Below, one piece after another: positions 9,752 to 21,837 of a stretch of 64,000 nucleotides of DNA. How positions within the stretch are numbered: the stretch's first letter is position 1; every line of letters begins with the position of its first letter. The translations under genes were made by a program, and so were the position numbers. The DNA is from Agriotes lineatus. Lineage: Eukaryota > Arthropoda > Insecta > Coleoptera > Elateridae. The stretch is from positions 1 through 64,000 of the forward strand of contig CALNHX010005192.1 in the NCBI GenBank assembly GCA_940337035.1, written 5' to 3'. Under the pieces are notes generated by a model, which had not been told where the DNA came from, ran no database searches, and saw only the letters and a program-made list of their open reading frames with translations.

Positions 9752-10648
9752 TTCAAAGGCTAAAGCTAAAGTGCGTGATAAGCTGATAAAGCAAACAAGG
9801 GCAATGATAAAAGTGAAGTACTCTAGGTGCTGTAGTTCTGATACCAATCAATGAAGATATTGGTATTTAAAATTAAGAGTAGGTAGGTGCTATCTGAAAT
9901 ATAAACATGGGTCATGGAGTTTTTATTTTATCTAATCTATCGCTAAATTTATTGAAATTATATAGCGACTTGTTAAAAACCAGTGTTATGGTCATACATT
10001 CTTCAGGTTTATCTTTTGCTTAGTACATTTATAGAATGGGTTTTTTACACTTTAGTAGATCAACACGGCTATGGCTACAATAAATTTAATAATTGAACTT
10101 CAGTGCATCTTATCTCGTTATCAGCTGTGTTTTAATACAGTTGTTGATAAGCGTTGTGATAGTTAAACTGTGAAATATCTACCATTTATGCCTAGTCAGA
10201 TGATGCATCATGCTGACATTTGATTATATAATTTCATAGCGTACATACGCTATAGCTTAACATAACCAGCAATGTTGAAAACTCCTCGTGTGCCGGCCTG
10301 ATTCGTGTGTCACAAACTAATAAATCAGCTACGCTACATGCGGTAGATACAGTAGAGTTCTCAATACCCTCGAACCTTCTGGTTCTAGAGCAAAATACTA
10401 ACCGCCTGCATTTTCGACCGTGTTTGGTATGTAAATTTAGTTTGTAAATATCCATTTCACTAAATAACTGACTAAAACACGTTTGTAATAATATGTAGTT
10501 AATGTGTTTTCTTGCAGAACCACAGCAAAACTTCAAGTGTAGCATCTGACATAATAGCGACTAAGTATCTTTCCTAATTCTGCATAAGTTTCAGGTAAGC
10601 ATTTAAGTAATTGTCATCTAAATGTAGCATGTAGATTAAATATCATTA
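9752..10648. other. Interval without recognised features
   Basis: Only incidental ORFs (the longest is 103 codons on the minus strand at 10234-10545) and a few short hairpins. No repeats clear enough to define. Confidence 0.4.
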
Positions 10649-11335
10649 TAGTTCAAGAGCCAGCAACGGATTTCTTACAGTATTTTTAACAAGTCTGTAA
10701 CAGTTACGGAAGGTCCTTTTGAATATACTGAGAAGGGAACCCGAAGTCTGGCAAGCCTGCGGTGGTGGTTTTAGCCCCCTTGCGTCCTTGAAGGGCGGAA
10801 AAAGTAATGTGTCAAATCTGACACAAAACCTAGGAATAATATGTTGGTAAACCTGTAAGTCTACGTCAAATTCGAGATTTTGCGTCAGTCTGTGTCAAAA
10901 CTGACGGAAAACCAACCTAGTAACCTCGAATTTGACAGACTTACAGTGCCACCAACTTATTATTCACACGTTTGAATTTCCACAGCCCGCTGAGGATCAG
11001 TTTTTTTATCTCTCGATATTTTACAGTAAATGGTTAAGTTTATTATGCAACAATATGTGGATCTGAGGTAAACTTACCACCCGCGAAAGCGTCTGTCAAT
11101 CTTTTTACTTACGTAAGATATGATTACCTTTAACATAGCAAAGAGCCAGACTTGTTATTATACTTTTTTCTTATTATTTTTTTTTCATCCTTCAAGGACG
11201 CAAGGGGGCCAAAACCACCACCACAGGCTTGCCAGACTTCGGGTTCCCTTCTCAGTATATTCAAAAGGACCGTCCATAACAGTTACAGACTTGTTAAAAA
11301 TACTGTAAGCAAACCCATTGCTGGCTCTTGGACTA
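10649..11335. mobile_element. TAGTYC-ended long-TIR element 1 (TSD TTA)
   Basis: Left terminus TAGTTCAAGAGCCAGCAA; right terminus in inverse TAGTCCAAGAGCCAGCAA. Arms of about 140 bp (10649-10795 and 11190-11335) include CCTTCAAGGACGCAAGGGGG-type blocks. The trinucleotide TTA flanks both ends (10646-10648 and 11336-11338). The core (about 10800-11030) holds a decayed copy of the palindromic MITE seen intact at 17802-18059. No transposase. The 3-bp duplication and the end sequence are shared with the elements at 11681 and 29083. Confidence 0.75.
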
Positions 11336-12254
11336 TTAGCGGTCATCAAACTCTTAGCTCACTCAAGAATCTATCAAAAATGGGCACCAACTTGTCACCT
11401 ACAGCAGTCGGTATCTGAGGTAGTTGATACTCCGCATGCCTGGACCTTGTCCGTAACAAACAAACTTTTTTACTTTTGTATTTTTTATATTTTTTTAAAT
11501 AATTATACACTATTTCTGCTCGTATAGTTAATACTTGCAACGTTAACAAAAACCGTTTGTTTCTGTCACAATAAGTTTTGGAATAACGCTTACTCCTTAT
11601 ATTGTAATAATGATGCTTAACTACTATATTACAAAAATTAATAAAAACAATATTTGCACTTTATTTTTGTACAGTGCTTATAGTCCAGTCACTATGTCAT
11701 TTTTGCTTGAAAGTGGAGTGAAATTTGAAATTTCTTTTTTGGGGTATTGGTGAGGTCTAGCAAAGCTTAACTTCAAGTTGTCGACCAATATTTCCTATGT
11801 GCTATTTCCGCTATCTTGATAAAACATCTTTTTTATAATTTTGAATGCTCTACAATTTATGTTCTATTACTTTTTCGCGTACGAGCGATATTTGTCGAGA
11901 TATCGAAAGCGAAAGGAGAGCGTGAAAGGGTCGAATTTTTTTTTTCGAGGTTCTTGGCTTGTGTCTCATTTCTCTTTCTATTTAGTGAAAAAGTAGCCAT
12001 TATCAAACTTGTAGAGGTTGAAAATAGCTTCAATTTGACATATTATAAATTGATATGCGACTAAAATTACGACTTGTAGAGCGGGCCAAAGTTGTCAAGT
12101 TGGCGCGTAATTTTTATTTCATGTATCGTACTATTACGTAGATGACATAACAATCTTTATTGCATTATTGGAATAATTATATTTCATCAAGTAGATAGTA
12201 TACAACATTATATGATTGTATATTAATAACAATAATAATGATAATAATAATAAT

Positions 12255-14846
12255 CTGCTTGAAGCAGAAACTGAAAGCCAAGTCGAAGCGCCTGAGAAAA
12301 TACCTCAAATGTTCAAAAAGGAAACAACAGAACACGCTCTTCAATACCGACCAAAGGCAGTTCTATCGGGGAATCAGCAACAAGAAGGATCCGGCCAACA
12401 CTGAAAATAAATGTCCGAACAAAGAGAACCTCACCGAGTACTGGTCAAATATCTGGGCTAAACCAAAAGAGCATAACCGAAATGCAGTATGGATTCAGAA
12501 ACAGCAAAATCAAATTGATATACCACAAATGGAATTCTAAACGATCACTAAAGAGGAGGTGAACAACACCATCAAGGACACAAACAATTGTAAATCACCA
12601 GGAGTTGACAACATTCACAACTTTTGGTATAAGAATATTGAAGTGTTTCATGAACCTCTTGCTCGTCAATTTACAGAAATTATGCATCACCCAGAGAGAA
12701 CTTCCACATTTCTTATGCTGGTCTCAACAGCTATGCTGCCAAAAAGCGATAGGACCGAAGACCCGTCCCAATATAGACCCATTACGTGCCTGCCGACCAT
12801 GTACAAAATTCTAACGGGGTGCATCGCCAACAAAATCTACCACCATATAGATAGCAATAACATACTGGCCGAGGAACAAAAAGGGTGCATCAGAGACCAC
12901 CAAGGGTGCAAGGAACAACTTATAATCGATTCTGTTATACTCAAGCAAGCACAAGAAAGACAACGCAATCTACACACAGCCTTTATAGATTACAAAAAGG
13001 CTTTCGATAGTGTACCCCATTCTCGGCTCTTGGACGTGTTGGAAATGTATAGAATTCATCCTATCATCATTAATTTTCTGGTTACTATTAAACAGCAATG
13101 GAGATCGAACCTCAGACTATTCACCGAAGATCAGTCTATTACTACTGAGGAGATATACATCAATAGGGCTATATTCCTGGGTGGCTCCCTGAGCCCACTA
13201 TGGTCTTGTCTAGCGATGCATCCTCTCTCCACATTAGTTAATAGCACAGAATATGGCTTCAACATCAAAGCCAACAGAGACAACTGCCAGACCATCTCCC
13301 ATTATCTGTATATGGATGACGTTAAGCTGTATGGTGGCACCCATAAACAGTTGGAGAACCTGATTGACGTGACTTACACTTTCTCAAAAGACATTCGTAT
13401 GGAATTCGGAATGTAAAATGTAAAGCCTTGAACATCGAAAAAGGCAAAGTCATTAATGGCGAGGTTGCACTCCCAAATTGAGACATAGTTCAGGCTATGA
13501 ACGAAGGAGAAACTTACTAATATCTTGGTTTTCAACAAGCTAGATTACTTCAAAACAAACAAGGAAAATCAAGGGTGAAGGATCAGTACCTGCAACGAAT
13601 ACGTGTTCTCCTAAAGACAGAGCTGAACGCAAGGAATCTTATTACAGCAATCAACACCTACGCTGTACCTGTTCTGACCTACAGTTTTGGGGTCTTGAAG
13701 TGGACCAACACAGATCTAGAACAACTACAGCGGATTACTCGAACAATGATGACTAAGTACAACGCGCATCACCCAAGAGCATCAACTCTTCGAATGACTT
13801 GGTCAATCTGCACTTCAGGTAGGTGGTGAAATTGAGAGCGTTCTTTAACAGCAAGGCACAAACATCAAGATTGCACCGAATTAAGCTGTTAAGTGACAAA
13901 TCATACACTCCCCTTAATCTCGCCAGTGCCAACATCGATTTCAGATCTGTTTCTGATGCCGAAAAACAAAACCAATGGGCACAAATAACATTGCATGGAC
14001 GTCATCACAACGATCTGAACCAGCCCCATATAGACAAGGAGGCATCAAACAGTTGGCTTAAGGACGGTCTACTATTTCCAGAGACAGAAGGATTTGTTAT
14101 GGCTATACAAGACCAAGTAATCACCACTCTAAATTACGCCAAATTTATCATTAAAGACCGATCCATTGAAACCGACAAGTGCAGAAAATGTAACGAGAAA
14201 TCAGAGACAATACAGCACATAACTTCTGGCTGCACCTACTTGGCCAATATCGACTACCTTCAGCGACACAACCAGATGTGCAACATCCTACACCAGAAGT
14301 TAGCCAACAAATATGGGCTACTTAACACCTATTTACCCTATTACAAGTACCAGCCAAGCGCAGTGCTTGAAAATCGTTCCTTTAAACTCTACTACGATCG
14401 GGCAATTATCACTGATAAATAGGTGACGAATAATCGGCCTGATGTACTGGTAAACAAGGAAACGAAAACAGCATATCTAATAGATATGGCTGTATTCAAC
14501 AATAACAACAAGCTGAACAAATATAGGGAGAAAAAGGCCAAATACGCAGAGCTGGTCATGGAGATACAGCAAATGTGGCAACTGGATAAGGTTCATGTAA
14601 TACCGATCATCGTATCATCAACCGGACTTATTCCAAAAACCATGGAACAGAACCTTAGAAGTCTATGACTGCACACCAACACCTTTATCGACATTCAGAA
14701 AGCAGTCCTACTTCGACCACATAGTGAGGAAATTCTTACTGGACAATACATCAACACATGAATCAATGATTAGCCCACTCATTTTGATTCTTGAATCCGG
14801 GAAGGGCTATAACCCCAACATTGGTTAAGAATTTGCATGTCAATTT
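12255..14846 (+). pseudogene. Dong/R4-clade non-LTR retrotransposon, 5'-truncated and mutated
   Basis: The translation shows reverse transcriptase blocks: KSPGVDNIHNFW, LPKSDRTEDPSQYRPITCLP, AFIDYKKAFDSVPHS and the catalytic YMDD (about 13310). After these come a CX2C...HX4C knuckle (CRKCNEKSETIQHITSGC) and RPDVLVN...AYLIDMA, the restriction-like endonuclease signature of R2/R4-type LINEs. Damage comprises in-frame stops at 12538-12540 and 14420-14422, others near 13482 and 13517, and frameshifts near 13414 and 13820. Coding similarity ends at a TGA at 14759-14761. The copy sits between two (TAA)n tracts, the known target preference of Dong. A single-ORF RLE LINE is the confident part; the clade rests on that target. 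Confidence 0.85.
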
Positions 14847-14871
14847 ATAATAATAATAATAATAATAATAA
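14845..14871. repeat. (TAA)n microsatellite at the Dong 3' junction
   Basis: About nine TAA units. A matching interrupted TAA/AAT tract lies at 12222-12254 on the other side of the Dong-like element. Read on the minus strand it is a (TTA)n tail following an AATAAA at the 3' end of the neighbouring LINE fragment, so it is probably that LINE's tail, later used as Dong target. Confidence 0.75.
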
Positions 14872-16170
14872 AAGTCTTTATTAAATTATTACAAAATTAC
14901 ACAGAAAAAATGTTGACTAAAACGTAATATTGTCTTGGGAGAAGTTCAACTTGATAGAAAATCTCTCCGCTATTCTTCCACTTAACCCGGTGAAAAACAA
15001 AACGAAAATAAAACATAAAAAATCCAACAAAACAACTATGGCGGTGTTTAGTGATATAGCAATTTACTAAGTGTGTTATTTTGACCCTAATAATTAATTC
15101 ATTGATGTTTATCCATAAAATTTTGAAAAATTGCTTTTTTAAATTTTGACGTACAATAGCCCTTTACTACATTTAGTAACGAATTATAGCATTTAGTTAT
15201 TCTGTAAGAAAACGATCGATTGAAAAATTCTGACTTACGTTGAGGTGGAGTCAGCGTTCCGTTAAATCTTATACTTATACTACGTCCGTTCTAAACTTTT
15301 GTTGTATAAGTAACTCGGTGATTTACTCAAAATGATCTTGTGGAAAAGACATGCAGAATGAAAGAAGCGCCATTCTTTCATACAAATCCAGTTTGAATCT
15401 TTCAGCTTATAAGAAACTAGCAACCCAGTGAGACAAATGTCTCATCTAAAAAACAAAAAAGACCGTTTTTGAAATAGAAAGCGTATTAAATAAAAACTAT
15501 ACCCAGACCTGGAAGGTCTCAAAGTGGTACGCCGCATCGGAACATTCTGGAAGCTGTCAAAGTGGTTGCCTAACCGATCGAGGTTTTAAGGCGCAGAGGG
15601 TCGCAGCTCCGTTTGGCTGCTGAAACAGCGTACTGACACTTCCGGTTTTCGAGAAATCACGTGATTTCTCGAAAACCGGAAGTGTCACGTGACTGAAATT
15701 CGGTTCCTGACCTGACATGACCATTCCAAACATATAACTTTCATAACTTTTTTCTCTATCTCTTACGGTTTGGCTGCTGAAACAGCTTCCCGGACAAATC
15801 TATTAGATAAAGGATTCTTTCATATTTTCGTATTCCAAATATGAGGCGTAAATATGAGTTCTGAATTTTCTGAATTCTAGCAATATTAAAGCTACTTAAA
15901 TGTGAATAATAAACAATGTCACAATAATCAAAATAGGACAAGATTAATGCATTACACAAAACGGTTTTCACATTTACACTTAAAAATTGTCGATTTTGAT
16001 AAATTAGTTTCAAGGAACTATATGATTTTTGCAGACATTTTGATATACGTTTAGTAAATTTAAAGTCATTATTAAGATAAAGACCCAAGTTTTTGACATC
16101 ATCAGAAACTAGGATTCTATCCTGGCCTACTAATAAATTTACTTCATTAGAAATTGCTAAACCGATCTTC
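14872..16170 (-). pseudogene. 3' fragment of an APE-type LINE (Jockey/CR1-like)
   Basis: On the minus strand, VKNLGLYLNNDFKFTKRIS, VLCNALILSYFDYCDIVYY and IQKIQNSYLRLIFGIRKYER are typical of the region after the RT in Jockey/CR1-like LINEs. Beyond the Helitron insertion the same protein resumes (RFFHSACLFHKII, SEFFNRSFSYRITKCYNSLL) and ends at a stop at 15099-15101. It is 5'-truncated at about 16170 and carries one or more frameshifts near 15270. An AATAAA just before the (TTA)n tail marks the 3' end. Dead copy. Confidence 0.8.
15417..15814 (-). mobile_element. Non-autonomous Helitron (398 bp)
   Basis: On the minus strand it starts TCCTTTATCTAATAG and ends with the hairpin TGAGACATTTGTCTCA about 10 nt before CTAG, followed by T. 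These are canonical Helitron termini (TC...hairpin-CTRR) in an A|T target without duplication. Removing it rejoins the LINE reading frame (YER-ISYK). Inside is a 52-bp perfect palindrome at 15635-15686 centred on CACGTG. A longer relative is at 22014-22588. Confidence 0.85.
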
Positions 16171-16795
16171 TATAGCAGAAACGTCAAAAATAACAATTTA
16201 CGTACTGGCTACTTGAAATATAACGATTCTCATAATGCCATGAAGTTTATTATGCCATTTATGTAGTAGTACGATAGATGAAATAAAAATTAAGCGCCGA
16301 CTTGACAACTTTGGCCCGCTCTACAAGTCGTAATTTTAGTCGCATATCAATTTATAATGGGTCAAATTAAAGATATTTTCAACCTCTACAAGTTTCATAA
16401 AGGCTACTTTTTCGGTAAATAGAAAGAGAAATGAGACACAAGCACAGAACCTCGAAAAAAAAATCTCGACCCTTTCATGCTCTCCTTTCGCGTTCGATAT
16501 CTCGACAAATATCGCTCGTACGCGAAAAAGTAATAGAACATCAATTGTAGAGAATTCAAAATTCTAAAAAAGATGTCTACATTATTTTCACATAGTGTTA
16601 ACGGGAACCGATTTATCGCAAAAAAATCAAACGCAGCCATTTATCAAGATGGCGGAAATAGCACATAGGAAATCTTGGTCGACAACTTGAAGTTAAGCTT
16701 TGCTAGACCTCACCAATACCCCAAAAAAGGAATTTCAAATTTCGGTTCACTTTCCAGCAAAGGCCTTACTTTTGGACATAGTGACTGGACTATTA

Positions 16796-17800
16796 CTACG
16801 TTCGGATATGATTGTCCAGCTATGGTCAGCAGGCATGTTACTCACTTTTTTTCATTAGTAACATTTTTTTAATATAGAAAACATTTTGATGAACATGATC
16901 TCTGTGTTCATCACTCACATCAGCAAGATTTGGAGGACATCAATTCAGATGAGAAGTCTGAACTTGTTAACTGTTAGAACCAAAAAATTTTCTACAAATG
17001 CTTTGTACAAATGCGGTAGAGCAAGAATGAATTTAAGTACTGTCGATTACAAAAGAATTTTGAATGATATTATTTTGCGCTGATATTTTCCGGTGGCTGG
17101 GAAAAACGATTTTGTTTCCGATTGGTCGATTTAAAACGTCATATCAAATAGAATTCTTAAAATGCTGATTTAAGACTGGAGCTCTTTCTCATAAATGACA
17201 ACGAATTCTTCAATGCTGAAATGTTTATTATGTCGTGGCATTTTCATAAACATTAAAGAAAACATTCTTATGTCACCACCGTCATTAATTGATATTTCAT
17301 TGTTGTTTACCTGATCACAATCACTACCCATTGTTTTTGCGATTATGGCTACTTGATAATTACACGTTTTAATGATAACGTAAAACTAAGAATTGTAAGG
17401 TAAATCTTATTTTCAGATAATAACGTAATATTTAAACAAAACTACAGATAATAAACCTGGAGCTAAAAAAGATCTTGAAGATAGGTAAAGTGACTCTTAT
17501 AGTCAAGTCTAGTTTACAAAACTGTTTTAATTGGTGTAGTAGATAATAGTAATCATATGTACCAAAGTTAAAATCGATATCCTTACATTTGTGGAAATTA
17601 ATACAAAAATTAAAAAAAAATAACTTCAAGGCCCTTCTTCTTACTGGAGGGACTTTGGTTATTATACCCTAAGGAATTTATGACCAGTCGGTGTCCATTC
17701 TTTTTGACACACCCTGTATATCTCGCTATCCACGGTTTAAATTTTTATTGTTTGAAAACTTAAATGTTCAGTTCTAAATAAATACTATACCCATTAATAT
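16796..17800. other. AT-rich interval without recognised features
   Basis: No ORF over 65 codons, and no terminal repeats or tandem arrays seen on either strand. Confidence 0.4.
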
Positions 17801-17801
17801 T

Positions 17802-18059
17802 ATATTGAGAGATCCAAAAAAACTGTTCCTCAGCGGGCTGTGGAAATTCAACGTATGAATAATATGTTGGTGACACTGTACGACAATGTCAAATTCGAGG
17901 TTATCAGGTTAGGTTTTCCATCAGTTATGACACAAAATGACGCAAATCCTAACCTGCTAACCTCGAATTTGACATTGACGTACAGTGTCACCAACATATT
18001 ATTCATACGTTAAATTTCCACAGCCCGCTAGGAACAGTTTTTTTTTTATCTCTCGATAT
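17802..18059. mobile_element. Palindromic MITE (ATATYGAGAGAT...)
   Basis: Nearly the whole element is an inverted repeat: ATATTGAGAGATCC, ACTGTTCCTCAGCGGGCTGT, GAATAATATGTTGGTGACAC and CAAATTCGAGGTTA all recur in inverse on the right half. No ORF. A decayed copy forms the core of the element at 10649-11335, and a scrap resembling its GTTGGTGGCACTGTAAGTCT segment lies near 39300-39345, so it is a dispersed family. Confidence 0.8.
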
Positions 18060-18333
18060 CTTTGTAATACACTTGAAAGTATTGTTGTTCTCGCTTAATA
18101 ATATGTAAATTTTGTGTAATTTGTAAAACAGCTGATATTTATAAAATATCACGAAGTGACCGCACCTCACACGCGTACATCATTGTAGGTCTTATTATCA
18201 TTTTATTCACTCTTGAAAACACTGTGCCAGGTAAAATATAGTTCACCACTCATAAACTTCTTGTCCCAGCCACCACTCTAGCCCTTATTTCCTCACCACT
18301 GCCCGGCTACTTAGTTAAAACCGTGCCCAGATG

Positions 18334-18992
18334 TACAGGGTGTTTAAAAATTTCGTTCGGATATTTTACCCACTTCTAGATCCCATCAATACAAACAAAA
18401 AATCCTAATAAATATGGGCCCGCAAATGCTTCGTTTCCGGATACAGGGTATTCAAGTTTTACAAAAATCTAGGCCGCTCCTGGAATACATAATTTAAATA
18501 TAAGTGCTCCAAAACATGATCCTTAACAGCTAAAGAATTTCTGAGATATTGAAGCATTTTAGTTTTTGTCAACAGGTTCAGAGACGTGCAAAATATGGGC
18601 TTTTTTCTTGAAAACGAAGCTAGATCCGAAAAAACTCAGGCGACAAAAAAGTTGCATTTTAAAAAAAAATATGAAAATTGCAAAAAAAAATGCTGGGCGT
18701 TATTTTTTGTGAAATAACGTAATCGATATGCGCTGTGGGCACGCCCCTGAAATTACTGAATCACTGTAATCGGTTCAAAAGATACCTCATAAAGTTCTAA
18801 ACTAACTAAGAATTTCATTAAAATCGCCCAAAGCGTTTTTTAGATAACAATAAAAATAGGATTTAAAAAAAATAATACCCTGTATCTCGGAAACGAAGCG
18901 TTTCCGAATCTATGTTCATTAGGACTTTTTTTTTGTACTGATGAGATCTATAAGTCGGTAAAATATCCAAACGTATTTCTTAAACACGCTCG
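18334..18992. mobile_element. MITE with TACAGGGTGTTTAAAAA-type inverted ends
   Basis: Left arm 18334-18460 and right arm 18878-18992 are inverse relatives: GGATATTTTACC.ACTT.TAGATC, CATCA.TACAAA, GCTTCGTTTCC, ATACAGGGTAT. The core of about 400 bp has no ORF. Arms of about 120 bp at around 80% similarity indicate an old non-autonomous element. Confidence 0.65.
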
Positions 18993-19099
18993 AATTTCAA
19001 CTCTTTCGTGTATTGTAATATTCCTCCTTGAGGGCACCCTTTAGTGGCTATTTCTCCCCCAACTTTGCTGTAATTTTCCCAATTTCGAGCATCTATTTG

Positions 19100-20745
19100 G
19101 TTCGTTACAATCGAGGGGTCTATACCTTTTGTCTGGTCTTTCTATTGCTTAAAAAGGAAGTGTTGTCAAAAGCACCTTCAACACCGGCGAAGGCATAGAG
19201 AGCTATTTCTTTTGCAATATACATGTTCTCCAGCCCATCTATTCGAATGTGTAGAACCGTTGTTGTCGATCTTTTGTTGGTATGTGGTTGAATAAAGTGG
19301 TCGGTTTGGAAGGACTGCACTTTTCAGGTATTGGTCAAACTGTCTAACACCTTTTCCATTCCTTTTAATAAGAACCAGATTAGGTTTAAAGGGCTATTAG
19401 CCTTGCGCTGGATGTAAGAACACCCTCCTCCCCTGGGTATAAAGACCACATTAACCGTTCTCCACATGTTAGGTATATGACCAAGGCGAAAGCGGGCTTT
19501 ATATCGTTTGCCGATTATGTGCAGTAGGTGATTTATAAGGTTTAAACGTTTAAAGGCAAGACTTGTCCATTTAATTCTATTTTTGAGAAAATTTAATTGG
19601 CCAAAATGTTGGTCCTTGGGTGTGGTCGTGTTATTTCCACTGCCTCCGCTTCGCTGACATGTAGATACAGGAGGCCCCGGGAAATAACTGCTCGGCAATA
19701 GTTCCAAAGTTTCTTTAGTGCTCTCAGTAAAGAGCCCATTCGCCCTCTGCAGATGGTCAATATCATTTATGTGGCCTGTTGCAAGGGCTTTCTGTAGGTG
19801 TGCCGCTCTTGGGGTATCTATTAACCCTCCACAGAAGTGGCGCTATTTTCTTCTCTTTGACCTCACAATTTCTCGTTACATTTGGTGAGGGCATCACTGT
19901 AGTGACAATGCCTCTTGGCATTTCTGTTGTTTTGGCTTTGTTAAACAGTCTTCTTGTTTCAGAACGTAAAGTGTCAAGTTCCTTATTCCACCAGGGCACT
20001 TTGCGCTTCGGCTTCTGACAGGCCAGGTTGCTTTATTGCTTACGATTTGTGTATGTGGTTATATAGATTTGTTGAGGCTGTTCCTAGATCCTCTATTATA
20101 TCTACCTCAACGTTAACTTCGTCCAATTCAGATCTGATGTGCTCCTCATAGAGGCACCAGTTTGTTGTTTTTGGGGCCCTTATTTCTTCTTTGCCTTTAC
20201 CTGCAACTTTCAGTTTGAATCTGATATGTATGTTGTCCGACAAGAAGGCTTCGCGAGAAATATGCACACTTTTAGTGTTGACGCTGAGTACGAGAGACGC
20301 AAGCGTCTAACCGTAGTTACAAAAGTCAGTCCCTTACCTCTATTAATTATGTCTAAGTTGGTGGCAGACATAAACTCATAAAGTTACTCGCCTACTTTGT
20401 TTGTAACCATCCTGCCCCATGCTATATAAGGTCATTTTGCGTCGCAACCTAGGTTAAGTTGTTTATTCCTCTGTTCACAATATTCGATGAGGTTGGATAC
20501 CTTTGTAGGCGGCAATTCTTCCGAGTCTCCTGGAAAGTAGGCTGAGGCAATTACTACCTCCTGTCTATCCTCGGTTGTCGGTACCGCTGCTGTTACTGCA
20601 ACCAAATCTCTTGAAGGAAATTGGATTAACGGCGCGCATTTTACAGAGGGCCTGACGAGTAGTGCCGCTCTGGATGTAATGTTAGCCTTGCTGTAGAATA
20701 TCTTACCTGTTGGCGTTCCTAGTCTACTGACTATCCCTTTGTAGA
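19100..20745 (-). pseudogene. R1/Jockey-type LINE fragment (endonuclease to start of RT)
   Basis: Minus-strand peptides run in the expected order from high to low coordinate. First comes an apurinic-type endonuclease with VIASAYFPGDSEELPP and QLNLGCDAK, then AGKGKEEIRAPKTTNWCLYEEH and MPWWNKELDTLRSETRRLF. RT peptides follow: LGHIPNMWRTVNVVFIP and YAFAGVEGAFDNTSF. The GCDA and EGAFDN motifs are characteristic of R1/LOA/Jockey elements of insects. Several frameshifts and stops break it, the RT ends before the catalytic YxDD, and no ORF1 is visible. Dead fragment. Confidence 0.8.
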
Positions 20746-21039
20746 CTTAATGACTTAACCGATTTGGATGATTTTTTGTTGTTGTGTTTGTCTTACCCCC
20801 GAGATGGTTTAGCAAAAAAGAAAGTTCGGAAAAATCCAAAGCCGGAAAATTGGAAAATTACGAAATTGTGTTTTTCTATACGACTTTCTATTTGCAGTCA
20901 TACCTTTATGATTCTGTGCTTAATGGTTTGAAGGGTTTTCCCCATCATGTCACAATCCAAAACAACGTTAACAATACTTATAAAAATTATTTTTAGTTAT
21001 CAACTACGTCTTTTTATTTAAAATTAGTGTTATGTGTGG

Positions 21040-21540
21040 CTACATATCCTTTTACTTGATTCCAAACCATTTCGCTAGTATTTAATTCTCAGTCATAAGG
21101 AGGTAGTTGTAATATTGTCACATTATGTTGTGCTTGAGATTTCTTCATTTCGGTACTTATCATATTAATCTTTAAAAGCTGGCGCAGTTTGTAATAATTC
21201 CGATTTGAGATAATTATTTGCTCTTGTAGCCATTTCTAGATTTTCTTCTTTTCCTCGAAAGCCACGGAAATCTTTCTTTACACAAATTATACGATGCGTT
21301 ACCCATTACAACAACGTTTCTACAACCGATTTTGGGTAAATTTGGAATTACAGATTCTTTAAACCACTTTCCAAAGTATTCCATTCTGTCGTGGTAGCCT
21401 CCGTCATTTTTTTGCTATACAGACACGTTGTACGCCTTTTATAAACCCTCCCTCATAACCAGCATGTATTGTATATATTGTCGATAACTTTAGTTTCCCT
21501 TGCGGTGTAGATGTTGGTGCTTTATGCGCTTGCGTCGGGC
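21040..21540 (-). pseudogene. Tc1/mariner-type (DDE_3-like) transposase remnant
   Basis: Minus-strand peptides include RMEYFGKWFKESVIPNLP, NVVVMGNASYN and QLPPYD-ELN-EMVWNQVKGY, which match the second and third catalytic blocks (VxDNAxYH and LPPYxxxLNPIExxWxxVK) of Tc1-like transposases common in insects. The expected aspartate in the NASY block is replaced by glycine, and stops and frameshifts are present. An inactive relic. Its terminal repeats were not found. Confidence 0.65.
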
Positions 21541-21571
21541 AGTACAACGCTCAATTTGCCCTGAATTCGGG

Positions 21572-21837
21572 TTACAAATTTGGAGAGCGCCTTTTGTGCT
21601 TGCGCAGCAACCATTGTGTGGGGTATGTGTCATGGTGATGTATTGACCTTGTTACTCTATCTCTTAGGTCTGTGGTTCTGAGTAGAGCACAGTTAATTTG
21701 GTGCCCAACTGTGAATGGTCTCGCCGAGCCCGGTTTCAATCGCCAAGATTGCGGAAAAATTCCGGGTCTCACGAGATTCGAACCCAGGACTTGCCTAATG
21801 CAAGCCTAGAGCTTTCTCAACTGCGCTACCCGCCTTC
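21572..21837 (-). mobile_element. tRNA-headed SINE, copy A
   Basis: Read on the minus strand, GCGGGTAGCGCAGTTGAGA contains a pol III A box and GGGTTCGAATCTC a B box about 35 nt later; ACCCG then closes an acceptor-like stem. About 190 bp of tRNA-unrelated sequence follows (GGGCACCAAATTAACTGTGC). The arrangement is a tRNA-derived SINE rather than a functional tRNA, because the cloverleaf is degraded and a long body follows. Confidence 0.7.

Larger units (their letters stand above)
11681..16792. mobile_element. TAGTCC-ended long-TIR element 2 (TSD TTA), heavily nested
   Basis: TAGTCCAGTCACTATGTC begins at 11681 and its inverse ends at 16792. TTA flanks both (11678-11680 and 16793-16795). Diverged inverted arms of over 500 bp (11681-12190 and 16190-16792) share blocks such as the CTTCAAGTTGTCGACC region, TTTTTCGCGTACGAGCGATA and the GAGCGGGCCAAAGTTGTCAA region. 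The right arm carries an extra segment near 16580-16640. Between the arms lie a minus-strand LINE fragment, a Dong-like LINE and a Helitron. No transposase for the element itself is seen. Confidence 0.75.

Noticed and set aside
11120..11549. Several overlapping ORFs near the right arm of TAGTYC element 1
   Set aside because: They run through the inverted repeat, overlap on both strands and match nothing.
21750..21836. Possible functional tRNA gene (A and B boxes, tRNA-like length)
   Set aside because: The cloverleaf is imperfect and a body of about 190 bp of non-tRNA sequence follows on the same strand, as in a SINE.
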